5,099 nucleotides of DNA from Sneathiella sp. (GTDB lineage Bacteria > Pseudomonadota > Alphaproteobacteria > Sneathiellales > Sneathiellaceae), in assembly GCA_016765515.1 (NCBI GenBank), contig JAESPT010000324.1, positions 1-5,099 on the forward strand. The letters are read 5' to 3'. Position 1 is the first letter of the stretch. Each line of letters starts with the position of its first letter. The notes below the pieces were generated by a model that did not search any database, was not told the origin of the DNA, and saw only the letters and a program-made list of their open reading frames with translations. The translations under genes were made by a program, and so were the position numbers. This document shows positions 1-5,099 of this stretch, piece by piece.

Positions 1-809
1 GCCGATTGCGTCACTGGTGCAGATTGCACTTCAGGAGTAGGCGATGCTGTAACAATTGGAGTACCATTGGATTGAGGTTGTCCCTCTCTCTGTTTGGCCT
101 GAAGTTCCGCTAACCGGCTTCGGGCCGATATGATTTTTTCCTGCTGCTCTTTCTCTTCTTTCAAGGCAATCTGTCTTGCAGCTTCCTCTTTCCGGCGCTT
201 TTCTACAAATGCCCGCCTTTTAGCTTCTTCGGCTTTTTCTTGCGCCGCTTTGATCGCTGCTTTTCTGCTTTCACGCTGCAATTGATCCGCCAGTTTTGCG
301 TCAGCATCCCTCTGAGCAATGAGGCTTCGTTGGCGCTCTGCCCGTGCCGCCGCTGCTTTGCGCTCAACCTCTATCTTCGCTTTGCGGTCTTTTTCCAATG
401 CAACTTTGGCGGCCTGGTATTTCACCTCATCCCGACCGATATTCTGACGGAACCACTTTCCAAATATTTCTATCGCTTGAGTGTTCCCAGCTTCAATTTG
501 CCCTGCAGTCATCAGAGGTTTTATTCTTATTAGCGCTTTTTCTGCAGCGTCAATATTTTGCGAAGCCGCCAAACGATACCAACCATAGGCTGCTGCCAAA
601 TCCTTTGGGTATCCGTCAACGCCCTGTTCGAAAAGAATACCAAGATTATATTGAGCGTTCAGGTCGCCCTTAACAGCATCGGCTTTCCAAGTGGTAACTG
701 CAGTTGCAAAATCTTTGTTGTTATAGGCAGTAAGGCCCGCCTGAAAATCAGCCAACGCAGACCCTGCACTCAACAGAGCCAAAGCAACAACAAACCCAAC
801 TCGCTTCAT
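1..809 (-). CDS. Exported Sel1/TPR-like repeat protein with long charged coiled-coil region (partial, 3' end outside window)
   Basis: The reading frame is open from the ATG at 809-807 to the window edge, giving 269 codons with no stop, so the C-terminus lies beyond base 1. The start is supported by AGGGAA (complement of 814-819), 4 nt upstream. Residues 1-20 form a typical Sec signal peptide: a KR n-region, a hydrophobic core and GSALA before DFQAG. A periplasmic or envelope location is therefore expected. Residues about 22-92 look like a Sel1/TPR unit: AYNNKDFATAV, then GDLNAQYNLGILFEQG and AAAYGWYRLAA. Sel1 repeats are helical pairs that mediate protein contacts. Residues about 128-243 are a nearly uninterrupted run of Lys, Arg, Glu, Gln and Ala, consistent with a coiled coil or a TolA-like long single helix. 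A Ser/Thr/Pro/Gln-rich segment follows from about residue 244, so a flexible linker probably leads to a further domain off-window. The exact function is unknown; a scaffold or envelope-spanning role is inference. It lies downstream of ilvE on the same strand but probably has its own promoter, given the 185-bp gap and a hairpin. Confidence 0.85.
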   Translation of the reverse strand, partial: MKRVGFVVALALLSAGSALADFQAGLTAYNNKDFATAVTTWKADAVKGDLNAQYNLGILFEQGVDGYPKDLAAAYGWYRLAASQNIDAAEKALIRIKPLMTAGQIEAGNTQAIEIFGKWFRQNIGRDEVKYQAAKVALEKDRKAKIEVERKAAAARAERQRSLIAQRDADAKLADQLQRESRKAAIKAAQEKAEEAKRRAFVEKRRKEEAARQIALKEEKEQQEKIISARSRLAELQAKQREGQPQSNGTPIVTASPTPEVQSAPVTQS

Positions 810-942
810 AATCTTCCCTATATACTGCGAGTCAGTGACATTTACACCAACCCTCTACACCATTTTATGTGCACCCACTGAGCAACACATCATAAATAAC
901 GGTATTACAGATCATTTTAAAGAGAAAAGGGCTCTAAACGCA

Positions 943-973
943 GACGGCCGCCGGTGTTTATTCGGCGACTGTC
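943..973 (-). terminator. Strong hairpin 21 nt after the ilvE stop, probable transcription terminator or 3' stabiliser
   Basis: On the ilvE (minus) strand, GACAGTCGCCG (973-963) can pair with CGGCGGCCGTC (953-943) around a 9-nt loop, AATAAACAC. The 11-position stem has nine Watson-Crick pairs, one G-T wobble and one A-C mismatch, and its loop-proximal half is all G-C. It begins 21 nt after the ilvE stop, the usual place for a terminator. The minus-strand sequence after the stem (TGCGTTTAG, then CCCTTTTCTCTTT) is only loosely T-rich, with no immediate run of Ts, so it is not a textbook intrinsic terminator. It may need a factor or act as an mRNA 3' end barrier. On the plus strand the same stem is followed by a more T-rich stretch (974-990), but no plus-strand gene ends here. 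Confidence 0.5.
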
Positions 974-994
974 AGATTTCGTTTATATTTTGCG

Positions 995-1879
995 TTAAGC
1001 GGCAGCAAGTCTGCGGACACAATTTTCATAGTCAGCGATCAACTGTTGGCATATATCGCCAGGTTTGAAGGTACAATCTCCGATACATCCAACGGGGGTT
1101 ACTTCAGCCGCCGTGCCGGTTAAGAAGCACTCATCAAAATCGGACATTTCTTCCGGCATGATCGCACGTTCGACAACTTCAATTCCGCGCGCCCTGGCCA
1201 GATCAATAACCGTCCGCCTGGTAATGCCATCCAAAAAACAATCCGGTGTCGGAGTATGAAGGACACCCTTCTTGGTGAAGAAAATGTTTGCCCCTGTTGC
1301 TTCCGCAATCTGCCCCCGATAATCAAGCATCACAGCGTCATCATATCCTTCCGATTCCGCTTGATGTTTACTCAAAGTACAAATCATATAGAGACCGGCA
1401 GCTTTAGATTCCGTTGGAATTGTTTCCGGAGAAGGACGTTTCCAGTCTGATACTTTCAGTCGGATACCCTGCATTTTTGATTTCGGATCAAAATAGCTAG
1501 GCCAGACCCAGGCGGCTACGGCTACATTAATCTTATTTTGTTGCGCAGATACGCCCATCATTTCAGAACCACGCCACGCTAAGGGGCGGACATATCCATC
1601 AACAATCTTGTTGGCGACTATTGTATCCATGCAAGCTTTGTTAAGCTCTTCAACACTCATCCCCAAATCAAAGCCCAAAAGTTTGGCTGATTTAACAAGG
1701 CGCTCACTATGTTCGGTTAATTTGAAAATTTCTCCGTCATAGACCCGTTCCCCTTCAAACACACTACTGGCATAATGCAACCCATGTGTGAGAACATGGA
1801 CCTTGGCATCTCGCCAGTCGGTGAGTTTTCCATTAAACCATATATAGCCGTCACGATCGGCAAAAGAGGCGGTATCCAT
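995..1879 (-). CDS. ilvE: Branched-chain amino acid aminotransferase (class IV PLP aminotransferase)
   Basis: This cytoplasmic PLP enzyme catalyses the last step of leucine, isoleucine and valine synthesis, transferring the amino group of glutamate to the branched 2-oxo acids, and the reverse reaction in degradation. The protein is complete at 294 residues, a normal length for alphaproteobacterial IlvE. Visible family marks are the N-terminal DGYIWFNGKL and HGLHYASSVFEGER (32-45), GYVRPLAWRG (95-104), the Schiff-base lysine K159 in TESKAAGLY, E193 in QIAEATGANIFF, GITRR (218-222) and the phosphate-binding loop GTAAEVTPVG (255-264). A clear Shine-Dalgarno, AAGGTG (complement of 1887-1892), lies 7 nt before the ATG and fixes the start. 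The closest alternative would be a class IV relative such as D-amino acid transaminase or aminodeoxychorismate lyase, but GYVRPLAWRG together with GTAAEVTPV favours IlvE. It is transcribed divergently from the petP-like gene across 103 bp, and followed by a strong hairpin. Confidence 0.95.
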   Translation of the reverse strand: MDTASFADRDGYIWFNGKLTDWRDAKVHVLTHGLHYASSVFEGERVYDGEIFKLTEHSERLVKSAKLLGFDLGMSVEELNKACMDTIVANKIVDGYVRPLAWRGSEMMGVSAQQNKINVAVAAWVWPSYFDPKSKMQGIRLKVSDWKRPSPETIPTESKAAGLYMICTLSKHQAESEGYDDAVMLDYRGQIAEATGANIFFTKKGVLHTPTPDCFLDGITRRTVIDLARARGIEVVERAIMPEEMSDFDECFLTGTAAEVTPVGCIGDCTFKPGDICQQLIADYENCVRRLAAA

Positions 1880-1896
1880 TATCTTGCACCTTAAGT

Positions 1897-1902
1897 TATA
1901 AT
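1897..1902 (+). promoter_or_regulatory. Possible -10 element (TATAAT) in the ilvE/petP divergent region
   Basis: TATAAT on the plus strand matches the sigma-70 -10 consensus exactly and would start a transcript near 1909, about 74 nt before the MarR-family ORF. The bases 16-18 nt upstream, around the ilvE start codon, do not resemble TTGACA, so the promoter is only tentative. Its complement overlaps a TATTAT sequence on the minus strand, but transcription from that would begin almost at the ilvE Shine-Dalgarno, which makes it a doubtful ilvE promoter. Confidence 0.25.
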
Positions 1903-1915
1903 ATGTCGTACTTTT

Positions 1916-1940
1916 AAACGCAGAGTTCGTTTCTTTCGAA
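1916..1940. promoter_or_regulatory. Overlapping short inverted repeats, candidate regulator operator
   Basis: AAACG (1916-1920) and CGTTT (1928-1932) form a perfect inverted repeat with a 7-nt spacer. TTCG (1926-1929) and CGAA (1937-1940) form a second one, also with a 7-nt spacer, sharing the middle half-site. Half-site centres are 11-12 bp apart, about one helical turn, which suits a dimeric winged-helix protein. The site lies just downstream of the possible -10 element and ahead of a MarR-family gene; such genes are commonly autoregulated from an adjacent operator. The arms are only 4-5 bp and could arise by chance, so the call is inference. Confidence 0.25.
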
Positions 1941-1982
1941 TCGAGCCTCTAATTGGTAACATTATGAAAAAAGTAAGTCAAC

Positions 1983-2477
1983 ATGGCTGACGTAAAATCT
2001 GGAACAAACCCATTATTTCTTAGGGAAGAAGAGCTAAGGCAGTGTATTGAACTGCTCTTCTTTGCCTATCGCGACTTCACAGCTGGCCCCGATGAGATTC
2101 TTAGAGAATATAATTTTGGCCGAGCGCACCACAGAGTTATTCACTTTGTTTGCCGAAATCAGGGCATAACAGTCTCTGAATTGCTGGAAATATTGCGGAT
2201 CACCAAACAAAGTCTCAGTCGCGTCCTCAACGCTCTCGTTGAGCGAGGTTTTGTCGAACAACGTCCAGGAGTAACCGACCGCCGACAACGCCTTCTCTAC
2301 TTGACCGAAGAAGGAAAAAAACTGGAGCAAAAAATTAGCAAAATTCAGCGAAATCAAGTGGCTCAAGCTTTTATGGAAGCAGGCGGAGAAGCTGTTGCAG
2401 GGTATAGGAAAGTTCTGTCAGGTCTCATAAATGAAAGTGATCGAGAAAGGGCACTTAAACGAATATTGAACAAATAG
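1983..2477 (+). CDS. petP: MarR-family winged-helix transcriptional regulator, PetP-like
   Basis: A complete 164-residue MarR-type DNA-binding protein. Family members act as dimers on inverted-repeat operators and often repress their own operon. The winged-helix domain spans residues about 48-110: GRAHHRVIHFVCRNQGITVSELLEIL, the recognition helix TKQSLSRVLNALVERGFV (74-91), and the wing with D99-R100-R101 and LLYLT (104-108). Flanking helices at 14-35 and 112-150 would form the dimer interface. No cysteine pair of the OhrR redox-sensor type is obvious (only C21 and C57). An in-frame TAA at 1974-1976 excludes a longer start, and the ribosome site before the ATG is weak (AAGTAAG-like), suggesting modest translation. 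It is the first gene of an apparent operon with a response regulator 23 nt downstream and a histidine kinase. The order MarR then OmpR-type regulator matches petP-petR of Rhodobacter; the symbol rests on that resemblance and context, not on a database search. Confidence 0.85.
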   Translation: MADVKSGTNPLFLREEELRQCIELLFFAYRDFTAGPDEILREYNFGRAHHRVIHFVCRNQGITVSELLEILRITKQSLSRVLNALVERGFVEQRPGVTDRRQRLLYLTEEGKKLEQKISKIQRNQVAQAFMEAGGEAVAGYRKVLSGLINESDRERALKRILNK

Positions 2478-2500
2478 TTATTTATAAGTCAGGTTAAACG

Positions 2501-3184
2501 ATGAACGATAATGCTCCCCATATCCTTGTAGTAGATGACGATGCGAGACTGGCATCTTTGTTAAAAAAATATCTTTCCGATAATGCTTATCGTGTAACCG
2601 TCGCTGAAAATGCTAAAATCGCAAAAAAGAAAATGGCGGGTCTTCTCTTTGATCTTGTTGTTCTTGATCGAATGATGCCCGGTGAAGACGGTCTTTCGTT
2701 TGCAACTGCAATTCGTGGCGGCCAATCCATCAATAAATCCGTTGCGATCCTTATGCTAACAGCCATGGCGGATTCTTCTGATCGTATTGACGGTCTGGAA
2801 GCGGGCGTTGATGATTATCTTACAAAGCCCTTTGAACCAAGAGAGTTGTTGTTACGTATTGAAGCGATTTTGCGAAGAGCCCGTCAGAAAACTCTGTCGG
2901 AAATCCAGTTTGGTAAATTCAACTTTAATATTGCGCGAGGAGAACTCATCAAAGAAGGCGAGGTTATTAACCTGACATCTGGCGAACAAGATTTGCTCAA
3001 GTCTTTGGCAACAACACCGGGTGTACCCATTTCAAGAGAAAATTTATCTCTCTCCAGCGGCGCACAGGGAAGAGCCGTTGACGTGCAAATCACACGACTT
3101 CGGCGAAAAATTGAAGACGATCCTAAGCTACCGCGATATTTGCAAACCGTACGGGGAGAGGGGTATGTTCTTTGGGTAGACTAA
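2501..3184 (+). CDS. petR: OmpR-family two-component response regulator, PetR-like
   Basis: A complete 227-residue response regulator. The receiver domain (residues about 6-126) has the acidic pocket D12-D13, the phosphoacceptor D56 in VVLDRMMPGEDG, the switch residues T87 (MLTA) and Y106, and K109 in TKPFEPREL. After a short linker, the OmpR/PhoB winged-helix domain covers residues about 133-227, ending in the characteristic VDVQITRLRRKIEDDP and YLQTVRGEGYVL. It should therefore bind DNA as a phosphorylated dimer and control transcription. AGG at 2491-2493 lies 7 nt before the ATG. It sits 23 nt after the MarR gene and 28 nt before an EnvZ-like kinase, its likely phosphodonor. In Rhodobacter capsulatus the regulator PetR, encoded with PetP, is needed for cytochrome bc1 expression; the target regulon in this organism cannot be inferred from the window. 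All key residues are present and nothing is truncated. Confidence 0.88.
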   Translation: MNDNAPHILVVDDDARLASLLKKYLSDNAYRVTVAENAKIAKKKMAGLLFDLVVLDRMMPGEDGLSFATAIRGGQSINKSVAILMLTAMADSSDRIDGLEAGVDDYLTKPFEPRELLLRIEAILRRARQKTLSEIQFGKFNFNIARGELIKEGEVINLTSGEQDLLKSLATTPGVPISRENLSLSSGAQGRAVDVQITRLRRKIEDDPKLPRYLQTVRGEGYVLWVD

Positions 3185-3212
3185 CCGTAAAAAATTACTT
3201 TCAGGATTTCCA

Positions 3213-4559
3213 ATGAAGCCTCTTTCAATAAAATACAAATTTGGAATTTTGAAATACCTATTGCCGAGCACCATTTTTGGGCGCTCCCTGCTGATCGTTG
3301 TCCTGCCAATTATCCTGCTGCAAATCCTCGTCACCTATATTTTTTATGAACGGCATTGGAATAACGTCGCACGCAGACTAGCTCAAGGTGTTGCCGGAGA
3401 GGTCGCCGCCGTTATTTCTCTAAATGATCGGTTTATTGGGGACGCTGCAGAAAGCAGCATACTCGCCATAGCCAGGGATCAGATGACTTTGGCAATTTCT
3501 TTCGATAAGGAAGAACGCCTCTCTATTTCATCTGACCAGCTCTATGATTATGGCTTCCTAGAACGCCACTTGGCTCGGGAACTACAAGCAAAATTGCCTG
3601 GCCGAGCCTTTACCCTGACAACGAATGAGCTGCTGGAAAGTGTCATCATTCGCGTCCAACTCCCCCAAAACGTCCTGCAGGTCATCGTCCGGGAAAAACG
3701 CCTTTTCTCAAGCACAACTTATATATTCGTTATGTGGATGGTCGGCTTTTCACTCCTCTTGTTGGGCATTGCTGTCGTTTTCCTGCGCAATCAGATGCGC
3801 CCAATAAAACAACTCGCTCTTGCTGCAGAAAAATTTGGAAGGGGTCAGGAAGTGGACGATTTCAAACCGACAGGAGCCCAGGAGATTCGATCCGCATCTC
3901 GTGCCTTTCATGATATGAAACACCGGATATCCCGACAAATCAGTCAACGCACAGAAATGTTGGCAGGGGTTAGCCATGATCTTCGCACACCTCTCACCCG
4001 TATGAAACTACAGCTTGAGATGATGTCGGATGGTGAAGATAAGCAAAACTTGCAAAGTGACGTAGAAGACATGCGCAATATGGTGGAAGGGTATCTTGCC
4101 TTTGCAAAAGGGCAAGAAGCGGAAACCGTAAAACCGGTTAATCTTGTATCCCTTGTACAAGACGTCGTGGAAAATGCTCGTCGGCAAGGAACCCAAATCT
4201 CATTGACATCTCCTACAGAAATTTCAATATCTGTTCGCCCAAACAGCTTTAAAAGATGCCTTACCAATCTGATCGACAATGCCCATCGACATGCGAATGA
4301 AATTCAACTTCATGTCAATAAAGGTGAAGACCAGATTGATATCACAATTGATGATAATGGACCCGGCATCCCAAAAGAAAAACGCCTTGATGTCTTTAAA
4401 CCCTTTCACAGGCTGGATACCTCTAGAAATTCCGAGACGGGTGGTAGTGGCCTCGGAATGACAATCGCAAGAGATGTTGTGCATGGCCATGGCGGACAAA
4501 TCCGGCTTTCCGAATCGCCCACCAAAGGACTACGTGTCGAGTTATTCTTTCCATGCTGA
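3213..4559 (+). CDS. EnvZ-like membrane sensor histidine kinase
   Basis: A complete 448-residue inner-membrane kinase, probably the partner of the regulator just upstream. A basic cytoplasmic N-terminus is followed by TM1 (residues about 25-45), a periplasmic segment of about 120 residues (46-168), TM2 (about 169-191) and a HAMP linker (about 192-245) with RPIKQLALAAEKFGRGQ. The dimerisation/phosphoacceptor domain has H255 in GVSHDLRTPLTRMKLQLEMM. The ATPase domain has an N box with N352 and N356 (NLIDNAHRHA), G1 box DDNGPGIP (380-387), F box FKPFHRLD and G2 box GGSGLGMTIARDVV (410-423). The SHDLRTPLTR motif is of the EnvZ class, in which the kinase commonly also dephosphorylates its regulator. 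AGGA at 3203-3206 lies 6 nt before the ATG. The periplasmic part shows no sensor fold I recognise and has no cysteines, so the stimulus is unknown. It is the last gene of the three-gene plus-strand operon, converging with the minus-strand gene 17 nt away. Confidence 0.92.
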   Translation: MKPLSIKYKFGILKYLLPSTIFGRSLLIVVLPIILLQILVTYIFYERHWNNVARRLAQGVAGEVAAVISLNDRFIGDAAESSILAIARDQMTLAISFDKEERLSISSDQLYDYGFLERHLARELQAKLPGRAFTLTTNELLESVIIRVQLPQNVLQVIVREKRLFSSTTYIFVMWMVGFSLLLLGIAVVFLRNQMRPIKQLALAAEKFGRGQEVDDFKPTGAQEIRSASRAFHDMKHRISRQISQRTEMLAGVSHDLRTPLTRMKLQLEMMSDGEDKQNLQSDVEDMRNMVEGYLAFAKGQEAETVKPVNLVSLVQDVVENARRQGTQISLTSPTEISISVRPNSFKRCLTNLIDNAHRHANEIQLHVNKGEDQIDITIDDNGPGIPKEKRLDVFKPFHRLDTSRNSETGGSGLGMTIARDVVHGHGGQIRLSESPTKGLRVELFFPC

Positions 4560-4576
4560 GGATGGACAATTGCTGA

Positions 4577-4945
4577 TTATTCGGTTTTGAAGGCACTAAA
4601 AGCTTCTTCAATCAAAGCTGTTACTGTTTGTTCTGTAACTGGCGCCTTTGCAAAAGCCGCATTTGCAGCAGCAAGAACAACAGGGATAGAGGCAATAGCC
4701 GTAACCGGCGTTGTAACAGCCTTGGCGATTGTCAGCACCTGAACAATTTCCTGCTGGTAGGCTGTTGTAAGAGCTGCAAAAGCGACATCCCGCTTGTTGA
4801 ATACATCAAACGCCTTACTGGATTCTTTGTAGGCGTTATTGAGCTTGTCCCTTTGCTCCTGAAATAACGTGGAAAGATCTGGCGGTGTCGGCATCTCAGC
4901 GTCTGAAGACTCGGCTGCAGTCACGTTGATTTCAGAATCCGCCAT
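4577..4945 (-). CDS. Small alanine-rich helical protein of unknown function, downstream of csaA
   Basis: A complete 122-residue ORF that I do not recognise. The start is well supported by AAGGA (complement of 4952-4956), 6 nt before the ATG and inside the 15-nt gap after the csaA stop, so the two genes are probably co-transcribed. The protein contains no Gly, Cys, His or Trp. It has an acidic Ser/Pro-containing N-terminus (1-23), a charged helix-like section (24-55), and an Ala/Val/Thr-rich section (about 56-100, with PVTAIASIPVVLAAANAAFA) that is either an amphipathic helix or a weakly hydrophobic membrane-associated segment. It ends in the acidic helix TVTALIEEAFSAFKTE. No signal peptide is present. 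The composition recalls phasins and other small coat-like helical proteins, but no diagnostic motif supports that. The good ribosome site and clean codon structure make it a real gene; the function is open. Confidence 0.75.
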   Translation of the reverse strand: MADSEINVTAAESSDAEMPTPPDLSTLFQEQRDKLNNAYKESSKAFDVFNKRDVAFAALTTAYQQEIVQVLTIAKAVTTPVTAIASIPVVLAAANAAFAKAPVTEQTVTALIEEAFSAFKTE

Positions 4946-4960
4946 TTCGTGTCCTTTTTG

Positions 4961-5099
4961 TTAATGCAATCGCCCACCAATTGGGACCTCATGGTCTGGG
5001 GCGACAAGAGATATTCGACCTTGTTCATCGCTAAAGCCAAGAACGAGAACTTCTGACATCACCGGACCAATTTGGCGCGGCGGAAAATTCACCACAGCC
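4961..5099 (-). CDS. csaA: CsaA-type tRNA-binding-domain protein (partial, C-terminal 45 residues)
   Basis: Reading the minus strand from 5098, an uninterrupted frame of 45 codons ends at TAA (4963-4961); the N-terminal part lies beyond the window. The visible tail begins AVVNFPPRQIGPVMSEVLVLGF and ends APDHEVPIGGRLH. This matches what I recall of the CsaA C-terminus, where VVNFPPxQI, SEVLVLG and a final PDxxVPxGxxL are conserved. CsaA is a dimeric protein of about 110 residues with an OB fold related to the tRNA-binding domains of MetRS and Arc1p. In Bacillus it was described as a chaperone for exported proteins, while in other bacteria its role is poorly defined. Only about 40 percent of the protein is seen, so the call rests on these motifs. 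The small glycine-free protein gene follows after 15 nt. Confidence 0.8.
   Translation of the reverse strand, partial: AVVNFPPRQIGPVMSEVLVLGFSDEQGRISLVAPDHEVPIGGRLH

Noticed and set aside
831..839. Nine-base palindrome GTCAGTGAC just upstream of the Sel1-like gene
   Set aside because: Only 4-bp arms around one base with no extension. Too short to call an operator without conservation data.
843..861. Direct repeat TACACC at 843-848 and 856-861
   Set aside because: Two hexamers 13 bp apart in an AC-rich stretch match no regulator site I know, and chance occurrence is likely.
910..935. AGAG/CTCT hairpin followed by TTTAAAA as an intrinsic terminator for ilvE
   Set aside because: A 4-bp stem with a 7-nt loop is too weak. 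The GC-rich hairpin at 943-973 is the better candidate.
240..1068. Several plus-strand ORFs of 60-110 codons opposite the Sel1-like gene, the gap after it and the start of the ilvE region
   Set aside because: Those within the two genes are antisense shadows with low-complexity, Cys/Phe/Leu-rich translations and no ribosome sites. The minus-strand frames have a signal peptide, known motifs and good Shine-Dalgarno sequences.
1964..1990. Short ATG frame of eight codons overlapping the MarR gene start, a possible leader peptide
   Set aside because: It has no convincing ribosome site, is out of frame, and has no codons suggesting attenuation. It is most likely chance.
4585..4612. Inverted repeat TTGAAG/CTTCAA near the end of the small minus-strand gene as a terminator
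   Set aside because: The stem is only 6 bp with a 13-nt loop, lies inside coding sequence, and has no T-run on either strand.

Overview
The window looks like chromosomal DNA of an alphaproteobacterium with a moderate, by-eye mid-40s GC content. The evidence is a branched-chain aminotransferase of the 290-odd-residue alphaproteobacterial type, next to a MarR regulator, an OmpR-type response regulator and an EnvZ-like kinase that resemble the PetP/PetR pair described in Rhodobacter. I cannot name a genus from the sequence. Nothing suggests a mobile element, prophage, CRISPR array or recent transfer.

Layout. The minus strand on the left carries two genes. The first is the N-terminal 269 codons of an exported protein with one Sel1/TPR-like segment and a very long charged alpha-helical region; its 3' end lies beyond base 1. 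The second is a complete ilvE. The 185-bp gap between them holds a strong hairpin 21 nt past the ilvE stop. A 103-bp divergent region (1880-1982) separates ilvE from three plus-strand genes with gaps of 23 and 28 nt: a MarR-family regulator (petP-like), an OmpR-family response regulator (petR-like) and an EnvZ-like membrane histidine kinase. These three almost certainly form one operon. On the right, two minus-strand genes converge on the kinase gene: the C-terminal 45 residues of a CsaA-type tRNA-binding protein, then, 15 nt downstream, a 122-residue protein of unknown function whose end lies 17 nt from the kinase stop.

How the genes may work together. The kinase and response regulator have all the residues needed for an ordinary phosphorelay: His255 to Asp56. 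The MarR protein is the first gene of the operon and may regulate it from the divergent region, where short inverted repeats occur. In Rhodobacter, petP and petR are linked to expression of the cytochrome bc1 complex; whether that holds here cannot be told, because no fbc/pet structural genes are in view. Most of the window is conventional. The less explained parts are the Sel1/coiled-coil exported protein, the glycine-free small protein behind csaA, the ilvE 3' hairpin and the putative operators of the divergent region.
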